Assembly: GCA_009838515.1 (NCBI GenBank) | Contig: VXRL01000065.1 | Span: 62,001 to 126,000 of the forward strand | Direction of reading: 5' to 3' | From: Terriglobia bacterium | GTDB taxonomy: Bacteria > Acidobacteriota > Terriglobia > Bryobacterales > UBA6623 | Length of the DNA stretch: 64,000 nucleotides | Shown here: piece by piece, positions 1 to 6,753 of the stretch | Numbering within the stretch: the stretch's first letter is position 1 | How the letters are laid out: each line of letters starts with the position of its first letter | Program-made: the position numbers and the translations under genes | Notes under the pieces: model-generated | Told to the model about the DNA's origin: nothing | The model's input: only the letters and a program-made list of their open reading frames with translations | Database searches by the model: none

Positions 1-1
1 C

Positions 2-622
2 GGTGCCCGAGGTGGCGGCGCCCGTGGCGGCGGCGGTCGCGGTTCCGGCGGTAGCGGCGGAGGTGGTCGCGGCGGGGGAGGCCAGTCGAGTGATATCGAA
101 TTCTTGGCTGCGCTCGATGCGAACGGTGACCGCGCGTTGACGGCCCACGAGGCCAGGGCTGCGATCGAGGCTGAAATCGAGGAAGCGATGGATACCCGCG
201 TGAGTCTGGACGTGAATCAAGATGGGAAGGTCTCGGCGCGAGAGTACGGTCTGTCCCAACCCTCGACGGGACGCGAGGTCGACGCGGACGGCCTAGACGG
301 GCACGCTCGCGGCCACTTTGAACGTGAAGACTACGACCGAGATGGAGTGATCACTCTGGACGAGATCGCCGAACGGGCGGCACGGGGTCCGATTCGGCGG
401 CTGCGGGCCATGCAGCTCAGCGTGCGCATCGCGCGCGCCGATGCCAACGGCGACAGCAAGCTTGGTTGGAGCGAACTCCAAGCGTCGAGCGGAAAGGCGG
501 ATTGGGCCGGGCTCGGCGTTTCCGAGCAGAGCCCTATGGAGCTGGTGCAGCTCTATCCGAGGATTTACGGCCTAGAACTTGAGCAGAGTGCGGAGCTGGA
601 TCGGGAGCTGCCGTCACGGTAG
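2..622 (+). CDS. EF-hand calcium-binding protein, C-terminal part
   Basis: The reading frame is open from the window edge, so the N-terminus is missing. The visible 206 residues begin with a Gly/Arg-rich linker of about 30 residues. Four EF-hand-like loops follow, starting with DANGDRALTAHE (from about residue 39), DVNQDGKVSAREY, DYDRDGVITLDEI and DANGDSKLGWSEL. All keep Asp at position 1 and Asp or Asn at positions 3 and 5, and the first three end with an acidic residue at position 12. The likely role is Ca2+ binding, probably in an exported protein because such Gly-rich EF-hand proteins usually are, but no signal peptide is in view. An in-frame TTG at 104 is not the true start, since the frame stays open upstream with continuous low-complexity coding sequence. 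It ends with TAG. Confidence 0.8.
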   Translation, partial: GARGGGARGGGGRGSGGSGGGGRGGGGQSSDIEFLAALDANGDRALTAHEARAAIEAEIEEAMDTRVSLDVNQDGKVSAREYGLSQPSTGREVDADGLDGHARGHFEREDYDRDGVITLDEIAERAARGPIRRLRAMQLSVRIARADANGDSKLGWSELQASSGKADWAGLGVSEQSPMELVQLYPRIYGLELEQSAELDRELPSR

Positions 623-773
623 GCGACGAGCGAAGCGCCGGACTCGACCAGCGGTCCAATCGCCTCGGGCCCGCAGCGCGGCGGGCGCGCCAAGGCCGTG
701 CACACGGTGCTAACTGCAGCCGGCGTTTCGGGGCGAGCGCCAGTCTCGACAGGCGCGCCTCACGCGACCATTT

Positions 774-858
774 TGGTGCGAACGGGGAGACTCGAACTCC
801 CACGGGTTGCCCCACTAGAACCTAAATCTAGCGCGTCTACCAATTCCGCCACGTTCGC
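774..858 (-). tRNA. tRNA-Leu (anticodon UAG)
   Basis: The minus strand folds as an 85-nt class II tRNA. The acceptor stem is GCGAACG/CGTTCGC with discriminator A and an encoded CCA at 774-776. The anticodon arm CTAGA-TTTAGGT-TCTAG presents UAG (822-824 on the plus strand), there is a long variable arm, and the T-arm contains TTCGAGT. The UAG anticodon together with the variable arm makes it leucine. Confidence 0.96.
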
Positions 859-1145
859 CAGTCGCGAGCAGCATGCCGCACACCCGTAGCATTGCGGCTA
901 GTCCCGGCGCGGTTCGGTGCCTGCACACTTATCGTAGCCGACACATGGTCGCGACGAAGACGCGCACACTTGCTAAGCCCGTTGCGGTGCTACAGCACGT
1001 CGAGAATCGGCAGGGTAGGCGAGTGTGGCAGCGCAATCGCGTGTCTGACCAAGTCTCGGTTGGTGTCGTGCCAGGCTGATCGGGTGGGCTCAGCGCCCGA
1101 CCCTCGCGGCTGGGACTCGCCCGGCCAATCCGCAGGAGGCTGCGC
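859..1145. other. intergenic stretch, nothing recognised
   Basis: About 290 bases between tRNA-Leu and the end of the first ATPase gene. I see no gene with convincing composition on either strand. There is a short GC hairpin around 1080-1103 (GGGC-TCA-GCGCCC core) without a T-run, which could weakly end transcription of the ATPase gene arriving on the minus strand. Confidence 0.5.
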
Positions 1146-2321
1146 TCAACGCGGCGGGCGCAGCTGCAGGTCGGGAACGCTGCCTAGGGGCAGGGCGGTG
1201 ATTTTCTCGCCCAGAGGGTACTCGAGGTTGCCAGGATAGACGACCCAGAGGTGCTCGAGGCCCAAGTCCGCAATGGCGATGTGCATCGACTTTGTCGTGC
1301 GCGGGGCATCGGTGCATTTGAACTCAAAGCCCCAACGGCGTCCCCGCCTGACTAGCATCAGATCCAGCTCAGCGCCGCGCTGAGTCCGGTAGAAGTAGGC
1401 CTCGCGCTGGCCGTGGGCGATGAGAGTCTGTTCCAGACAAAAGCCCTCCCAGCTTGCGCCGTAGCGCGGATGCATCGGGAGATCTTCCGATTCCTCCAAG
1501 CCCAGCAGGAAGTGCAACACGCCGCTGTCCCGCAAGAAGACCTTCGGCGACTTTACGAGGCGTTTGCCGAGGTTCTCAAACCAAGGCGGCAGCATCCGGA
1601 TCATGAACGCTCCAGACAGCAGGTCGCGATACTTGTTGACGGCGGTGACGCTGACGTCCATAGAGTGAACGAGCGCCGAAGCGTTCCAGATCTGCCCGTG
1701 AAAGTGGGCAAGCATGCGCCAGAAGCGGCCGACGGCCTCGGGCGACACCCGCGGGGACAGCATCGGGATGTCCCGCTCCAAGAAAGTGCGTGTGAATGAC
1801 TGCATCCAGCGAGTCCAGGCTGCCCCCGAATGGGCGAGAAAGGCGCGGGGAAAGCCGCCACGCATCCAGAGCGCGTCCTGATGGCTTGCCCCGACTTCGG
1901 ACAGAGCGAAACCAGCTACATCCAGCAATTGGACCCTGCCGGCGAGCGTTTCGGAGATATCCTTGACCAAATCCCAAGACGCGCTGCCTAGCAGGAGGAA
2001 CACCGCCTTGCGGTCAGGGTCGTCGCAAATCGGGCGCAGCACTTCGAACAAGTGGGGCAGTCGTTGCACCTCATCGAGGACCACGAGCCCCTCCTTGCGC
2101 CGCAATAACATGTCCGGTGTTGCGGACAGCGCTTCGCGCGCAGCGACATCCTCCAGATCAAAGGCCGTTGCGGGCTCCCCCCACTCCAAGGCGACGAGCC
2201 TCGCCAAGGTAGTCTTGCCGACTTGCCGGGCACCCAGCAAGGCCACGACCGGGGCTTCGGAGAGCCCCCTCATGGTCGATGCGAGCAAAGCTGGCCGTCG
2301 AATAGTTTGTTGTATATTCAC
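1146..2321 (-). CDS. AAA ATPase with DUF4143 domain (paralogue 1)
   Basis: Member of the COG1373/DUF4143 ATP-binding proteins. An N-terminal AAA domain has Walker A GARQVGKT, Walker B LVVLDEVQ and a sensor-like LLGSASWD. A middle winged-helix-like segment follows, and the DUF4143 C-terminus resembles a PD-(D/E)xK nuclease (AELDLMLVRRG...FEFK). The biological role of the family is not settled. The start is uncertain: the frame opens at a TTG at 2345 inside a perfect inverted repeat (2307-2345), a GTG lies at 2321 in its spacer, and family members usually begin close to the IRRPALL segment. I use the GTG, giving 391 aa. No Shine-Dalgarno is visible. It ends with TGA. Two paralogues lie at 5421 and 27705. 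Confidence 0.85.
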   Translation of the reverse strand: MNIQQTIRRPALLASTMRGLSEAPVVALLGARQVGKTTLARLVALEWGEPATAFDLEDVAAREALSATPDMLLRRKEGLVVLDEVQRLPHLFEVLRPICDDPDRKAVFLLLGSASWDLVKDISETLAGRVQLLDVAGFALSEVGASHQDALWMRGGFPRAFLAHSGAAWTRWMQSFTRTFLERDIPMLSPRVSPEAVGRFWRMLAHFHGQIWNASALVHSMDVSVTAVNKYRDLLSGAFMIRMLPPWFENLGKRLVKSPKVFLRDSGVLHFLLGLEESEDLPMHPRYGASWEGFCLEQTLIAHGQREAYFYRTQRGAELDLMLVRRGRRWGFEFKCTDAPRTTKSMHIAIADLGLEHLWVVYPGNLEYPLGEKITALPLGSVPDLQLRPPR

Positions 2322-2345
2322 TTTATAAAATCTAATATACAACAA
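2307..2345. promoter_or_regulatory. perfect 12-bp AT-rich inverted repeat at the start of ATPase 1
   Basis: Arms TTGTTGTATATT (2307-2318) and AATATACAACAA (2334-2345) are perfect complements around a 15-nt spacer. The repeat overlaps the 5' end of the ATPase reading frame. In a GC-rich genome this is a striking AT island. It fits a combined promoter and operator for self-regulation, which is inference. The other two DUF4143 ATPase genes here also have a dyad at the same place, but with a different sequence. Confidence 0.8.
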
Positions 2346-2474
2346 TAATCAGGACTGATGCTCGCTCCGTTATATCGTCTCTCGCCGGTCGCTTTCAGGA
2401 TCGGCCTGCTTTGACGCGCCAGCCGATTGAATAGCGAGCGAGGGCTGCCGGCAGGCCAGGCAGCATTCGGTATC

Positions 2475-3713
2475 ATGGCCAGCATGTCCGAAACCGTCGA
2501 TCTAGTCAGAAGTGCCCTGTCGAGTGGCCAGGGAGTGTTGAGGCTGGCCCCGGCTTGGGTGCCGCGGTCGTTCCTCATGCCGGGAGGGCGGCTCAAGCTC
2601 CACCCGGCCGACATTTATGCTCTCGGCGCACATCGCGGTGGCATTGACGAGCGCTGGTTCTCGTCAACCACCAATGCCGACAACGGTCCGGGCACCCCCG
2701 ATGACGAGGGGCTGAGCTACATCGTCGCGTCGGACGGTGCGGCAGCCCCGCACAAGGTGCTGTTGAAGACGGCCGTCGAGGAGATCGGCGACGAGATTCT
2801 CGGCAGCGATGTGATGAGCTCCCAGGGCGGCTGGAACGTGCTCTGCAAGTTCTTCGACAACCTCGGCCCGATCCCGCACCACATGCACCAAGACGAGGAA
2901 GCGGCCGCCCGCGTGGGTCGGCGCGGCAAGCCAGAGGCGTACTACTTCCCTCCCCAGTACAACTACAAGGAGAACAACTTCGCGTACACGTTTATGGGCT
3001 TGGAGCCGGGTACCACCAAGGACGATGTCTGGCGCTGCCTAGAGCGCTGGAACGAGGGCGACAACGGCATCCTCTACCATTCCAAGGCCTACAAGCTCAA
3101 GCCCGGCACCGGCTGGCAGATTCCCGCGGGCGTTCTGCACGCACCGGGCTCAGCGGTCACGTACGAGCCGCAGGTGAACTCAGATGTCTTCGGGATGTTT
3201 CAATCGATGGTCGAAGGCCGGTATGTGCCGTGGGACCTGCTGGTCAAGGACGTGCCGCCGGAGCATCACCAAGACCTCGAGTACATCATCGGCATGCTGG
3301 ACTGGGACGCGAATGTCGATCCGAACTTCATGGAGCACAGGTTCTTCGAGCCATGTCCGGTGCGCCCTGTCGACGAAATGGCAGAAGACGGCTACAGCGA
3401 GGCCTGGGTCACCTATTCGACCTCCGACTATTCGGCGAAGGAGCTGACGGTGCATCCCGGCCGCAGTGTCACGATCCGCGACGCGGCCGCCTACGGCACC
3501 ATCGTGACCCAGGGGCGCGGCCAGATCGGCGTGTGGGACGCGCATACTCCCGCCATGATCCGTTTCGGCGAACTCACCGCGGACGAGTACTTCGTGAGCG
3601 CGGCTGCCGCCGGGGAGGGCGTGCGGATCACGAACCTGAGCCCGGACGAGAACTTGGTCATGCTCAAGCACTTCGGTCCCGATAATCCTGACGCGCGAGC
3701 CTTGGTCCGATAG
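2475..3713 (+). CDS. cupin protein related to class I mannose-6-phosphate isomerase
   Basis: 412 residues from the ATG at 2475; a second ATG at 2484 is equally possible, and neither has a strong ribosome site. The centre carries a cupin metal site like that of type I phosphomannose isomerase: PHHMHQDEEAAARVGRRGKP with a following EAYYF, and later GWQIPAGVLHAPGS supplying another His. The C-terminal 130 residues look like a second, degenerate cupin (SVTIRDAAAYGTIVTQGRG). The likely role is a metal-dependent sugar-phosphate isomerase or an isomerase-like enzyme; the substrate cannot be told. No signal peptide, so cytosolic. It is transcribed toward glnA, 169 bases upstream of it, with a hairpin between. 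Confidence 0.75.
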   Translation: MASMSETVDLVRSALSSGQGVLRLAPAWVPRSFLMPGGRLKLHPADIYALGAHRGGIDERWFSSTTNADNGPGTPDDEGLSYIVASDGAAAPHKVLLKTAVEEIGDEILGSDVMSSQGGWNVLCKFFDNLGPIPHHMHQDEEAAARVGRRGKPEAYYFPPQYNYKENNFAYTFMGLEPGTTKDDVWRCLERWNEGDNGILYHSKAYKLKPGTGWQIPAGVLHAPGSAVTYEPQVNSDVFGMFQSMVEGRYVPWDLLVKDVPPEHHQDLEYIIGMLDWDANVDPNFMEHRFFEPCPVRPVDEMAEDGYSEAWVTYSTSDYSAKELTVHPGRSVTIRDAAAYGTIVTQGRGQIGVWDAHTPAMIRFGELTADEYFVSAAAAGEGVRITNLSPDENLVMLKHFGPDNPDARALVR

Positions 3714-3753
3714 TCGCGCAGAGGCGGCCCTATCAATAGTTCTTATCACTCCT

Positions 3754-3781
3754 AGTGCCGCTCGTGATGCCGTTCGGCACT
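3754..3781 (+). other. hairpin between the cupin gene and glnA
   Basis: AGTGCCG (3754-3760) pairs perfectly with CGGCACT (3775-3781) across a 14-nt loop. No T-run follows, so it is a poor intrinsic terminator. It could stabilise the cupin mRNA 3' end or act in the glnA leader, whose coding start is 100 bases downstream. Confidence 0.4.
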
Positions 3782-3882
3782 GTGATACGATGACGGTTTC
3801 ACAGTACTACCGAGCGGGCGGCGCCCGACCTGGGCGCGTGCCCTAGTGCTGATCCCCTCACAAGCCATATAGGAGGAAATCA

Positions 3883-5304
3883 ATGGCTGTAAAACGCACC
3901 CCTGCTGAGGTCATGGCGTACGCCAGGGAGAACGATTGCGAGATTCTGGACCTGCGCTTCGCGGACCTGCCCGGCATCTGGCAGCACGTGTCGTACCCGA
4001 TCGGCATGCTGGACGAGGAGAGCTTCGAGGACGGCTTCGGCTTCGACGGTTCGTCGATCCGCGGCTGGCAGGCAATCAGCGAATCCGACATGCTGATCGT
4101 CCCCGACCCGGACACGGCGTTCGTTGATCCGTTCAACCAAGTGCCCACGCTCTGCGTCGTCTGCAACATTCTCGATCCGATCACCAAGCAGCACTACGAG
4201 CGCGATCCCCGCTGGATCGCGCAGAAGGCCGAGAAGTACTTGCAATACACCGGCACTGGCGACACCGCGTACTTCGGTGCCGAGGCCGAATTCTTCCTCT
4301 TCGACAACGTCAGCTACGACTCGTCGTACAACTTCGGCTTCTACAAGATCGATTCCGAGGAAGGCCGCTGGAACTCCGGCCGCGCCGAGAACAACCTCGG
4401 CTACCGCCCGCGCTACAAGGAAGGCTATTTCCCGGTTCCGCCGACGGACCACATGCAGGACATCCGGACGGAGATGACCAAGGTCATGATGGACTGCGGC
4501 ATCGAAATCGAGTGCCACCACCACGAGGTCGCCACGGGCGGCCAGTGCGAGATCGACCAGCGCTTTGACACGCTCGTGCTGTCTGCTGACAACATGATGC
4601 TGTACAAGTACATCGTCCGCCAGGTCGCCTACCAGCACGGCAAATCGGCCACCTTCATGCCGAAGCCCTTGTGGAATGACAACGGCTCTGGCATGCACAC
4701 GCACCAATCGATCTGGAAGGGCGGCGAGCCGACGTTCGCGGGCGAGGGGTACGCCGGCCTCAGCGAGACGGCGCTGCACTATATCGGCGGCCTGCTGAAG
4801 CATTCCCCGGCTCTGGCGGCCATCGTGGCTCCGACCACCAACAGCTACAAGCGCTTGGTGCCGGGCTTCGAGGCTCCCGTCAGCCTGGCCTACTCGCGGC
4901 GCAACCGCTCGGCGGCCTGCCGCATCCCGATGTACTCGGCGAGCCCCAAGACCAAGCGCGTCGAGCTGCGCTACCCCGACCCGTCGTGCAACCCGTACCT
5001 GGCGTTCTCTGCCTGCCTGATGGCCGGACTGGACGGCATCCAGAACCGCATCGATCCGGGCGAGGCGCTGGACAAGGACATCTACGACCTGTCTCCGGAG
5101 GAGCTCAGCAACGTGCCGGCGCTGCCGGAGGATCTGGCCGGCTCGCTGCAGGCGCTGGAGCGCGACCACGAGTTCCTGATGCAGAACGACGTCTTCACCG
5201 AAGAGGTGATCGCCAGCTACATCGACTACAAGCGCTCCGCCGAGGTCGATGAGGTGCGCCAGCGGCCGCACCCGTACGAGTTCTCGCTGTACTACGACAT
5301 CTAG
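3883..5304 (+). CDS. glnA: glutamine synthetase type I
   Basis: Converts glutamate, ammonia and ATP to glutamine; cytosolic dodecamer. 473 residues, full length for GSI-beta. Visible landmarks are the N-terminal beta-grasp domain with DGSSIRGW, the metal site [20 protein letters not shown] with the catalytic His, and the ATP site region [20 protein letters not shown]. There is also a [12 protein letters not shown] segment, where the Tyr matches the adenylylated Tyr of the enterobacterial enzyme, so covalent control by GlnE is likely. The start is clear: a perfect AGGAGG (3871-3876) precedes the ATG by 6 nt. A strong hairpin terminator follows at 5334. It appears to be transcribed alone. Confidence 0.98.
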   Translation: MAVKRTPAEVMAYARENDCEILDLRFADLPGIWQHVSYPIGMLDEESFEDGFGFDGSSIRGWQAISESDMLIVPDPDTAFVDPFNQVPTLCVVCNILDPITKQHYERDPRWIAQKAEKYLQYTGTGDTAYFGAEAEFFLFDNVSYDSSYNFGFYKIDSEEGRWNSGRAENNLGYRPRYKEGYFPVPPTDHMQDIRTEMTKVMMDCGIEIECHHHEVATGGQCEIDQRFDTLVLSADNMMLYKYIVRQVAYQHGKSATFMPKPLWNDNGSGMHTHQSIWKGGEPTFAGEGYAGLSETALHYIGGLLKHSPALAAIVAPTTNSYKRLVPGFEAPVSLAYSRRNRSAACRIPMYSASPKTKRVELRYPDPSCNPYLAFSACLMAGLDGIQNRIDPGEALDKDIYDLSPEELSNVPALPEDLAGSLQALERDHEFLMQNDVFTEEVIASYIDYKRSAEVDEVRQRPHPYEFSLYYDI

Positions 5305-5333
5305 TCGCGGCAGCGCGAGTTCGCCATTCCCCG

Positions 5334-5370
5334 CGGCCGGGGGCTCTTGCAAGGAGCCTCCGGCCGTTTC
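5334..5370 (+). terminator. intrinsic terminator of glnA
   Basis: CGGCCGGGGGCTC (5334-5346) pairs with GAGCCTCCGGCCG (5354-5366) over a TTGCAAG loop, with one G-U pair, and is followed by TTTC. It begins 29 bases after the glnA stop. Confidence 0.85.
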
Positions 5371-5420
5371 CGTTCTCGGAGCTGTCGTCCTCCGCTCACT
5401 GGTTTCATTCGGAGACCGGG

Positions 5421-6584
5421 CTAGCCCGTCGTGTGGCTGCGGTCTCTGATGTACCGCACCAAGCCGTCTAGGTCGCAGATGGTGGAAGTCGGGCCCTCGA
5501 TGAAATCGCTCTCGCGACAGACCAGGAAGCGGCGGTGTGCACCGACCAGGTTGGCGTTCGCGTCGAGGCGCTTGAGGTCGCTTTGGCGCGGGTTGGTAGT
5601 GAGCTTGGACTCGATGGCCCAGAGTTCGGACTCCAGTCGGACGAGCAGGTCGATCTCGCGCTGGTCGCTAGTACGAAAGTGGTACGCCTCAAACAGGCGG
5701 TCCGCCTGCTGCAGGGCGGCCAGGACTTGCTCGATCACGTAGCCCTCCCAGCTGGCGCCGATCCACGGTTGGTGCAGCAACGAGTCTTCATCGGCCACGT
5801 TCATCAGTGCGTGCAGCAGCCCCGTGTCGCGCCAGTAGACCTTCGGCCGCTTGTCGAGCCGCTTGCGAACGTTCCCGTGATAGGGAGCTAGGCGCCGGAC
5901 TAGGAACGCTCCTTCCAAGTAGTCCATGTAGTGGTTGACCGTGTGGTAGGAGAGCGCCATGCTGCGGCCGATCCGGCTGGCGTTCCACTCCTGGCCGTGC
6001 GCGGCCGCAACCATCCTCAGTAGGCGGATGGTGGTCTGGGCTCTGGCAGGCAGGCCCCACAGCGGCAGGTCTCGCTGGGCTAGCAGTTCGAGGTAGTTTC
6101 TCTGCCAGCGGGGGTACGCTCCCTTCGTCAACACTCCGCCGTCCGGGTAGCCGCCACACAGCCAGTGATTGCCCGGCGCCGCCGCTGGTGTGATCTCGGA
6201 TGCGGTGATCGGGGTCATCTCGACGATCGCAAGCCTGCCTGCGAGTGACTCGCCCACTTCGGACATCAAGGCGGGAGAAACCGAGCCCAGCACCAGAAAG
6301 CGACCATTGCGCCTGCGGTCAGCATCGATCGCGCCGCGAAGTCGGACGAACAGGTCGGGCCAAGTTTGGGCCTCGTCAAAGATCACTAGCTCACGCCCCG
6401 CCGCCAGAGAATTCCACGCCAGATCGGCTTGTATCCGATCAGCTTCCTGCTCGATGTCGAAGTAGCGTCCGCCGAGTGATGCAGCGAGCGTAGTCTTGCC
6501 GCATTGGCGCGGCCCGAGCAGGGCCACTGCTGGATAGCTGGAGAGCCGGTTCCGCAATACCGACCTGATTGCGCGAGGCAACAT
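5421..6584 (-). CDS. AAA ATPase with DUF4143 domain (paralogue 2)
   Basis: 387 residues. N-terminal AAA domain with Walker A GPRQCGKT, Walker B ELVIFDEAQ and sensor LVLGSVSP. The middle HTH-like part (SYHTVNHYMDYLEGAFLVRR) and the C-terminal nuclease-like strand set (REIDLLVRLESELWAIESK) are typical of COG1373 proteins. The ATG at 6584 directly abuts a 34-bp palindrome (6585-6618), leaving no room for a usual ribosome site, so translation may be leaderless. It lies convergent to glnA and close to paralogue 1 (1146-2321), although sequence identity between the two is only moderate by eye. The role is unknown; toxin-like, plasmid-like or regulatory functions are all possible. Confidence 0.88.
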   Translation of the reverse strand: MLPRAIRSVLRNRLSSYPAVALLGPRQCGKTTLAASLGGRYFDIEQEADRIQADLAWNSLAAGRELVIFDEAQTWPDLFVRLRGAIDADRRRNGRFLVLGSVSPALMSEVGESLAGRLAIVEMTPITASEITPAAAPGNHWLCGGYPDGGVLTKGAYPRWQRNYLELLAQRDLPLWGLPARAQTTIRLLRMVAAAHGQEWNASRIGRSMALSYHTVNHYMDYLEGAFLVRRLAPYHGNVRKRLDKRPKVYWRDTGLLHALMNVADEDSLLHQPWIGASWEGYVIEQVLAALQQADRLFEAYHFRTSDQREIDLLVRLESELWAIESKLTTNPRQSDLKRLDANANLVGAHRRFLVCRESDFIEGPTSTICDLDGLVRYIRDRSHTTG

Positions 6585-6618
6585 CTTGCAAATTAGAATA
6601 TCATTTCTAATTTACAAG
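6585..6618. promoter_or_regulatory. 34-bp AT-rich palindrome at the start of ATPase 2
   Basis: Arms CTTGCAAATTAGAA (6585-6598) and TTCTAATTTACAAG (6605-6618) match at 13 of 14 positions around a 6-nt spacer. The palindrome ends at the base next to the ATG of the ATPase gene. It is a probable operator/promoter overlapping the transcription start. Confidence 0.85.
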
Positions 6619-6753
6619 AATCAAGGTTCGCCTTGCCAGCGCGGCACTTGTCGCCAGTTGCCGAAATATCAGCAATCGGTCCGGCGCTTTGTTCCAAGGA
6701 TCGTGCGCGCTGCGAGGCCCGACCGGAAGGGCCGGGGAGGGGCGGACTCGCCT

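Noticed and set aside
1-95. Gly/Arg triplet repetition as a CRISPR or tandem repeat array
   Set aside because: It is the low-complexity coding linker of the EF-hand protein; unit lengths vary and the frame is maintained. No CRISPR-like repeat-spacer array was seen anywhere in the window.
3880-5352. Long open frame of about 490 codons on the minus strand across glnA
   Set aside because: It is the antisense shadow of glutamine synthetase, caused by GC-rich codon use; no family motifs and no ribosome site.
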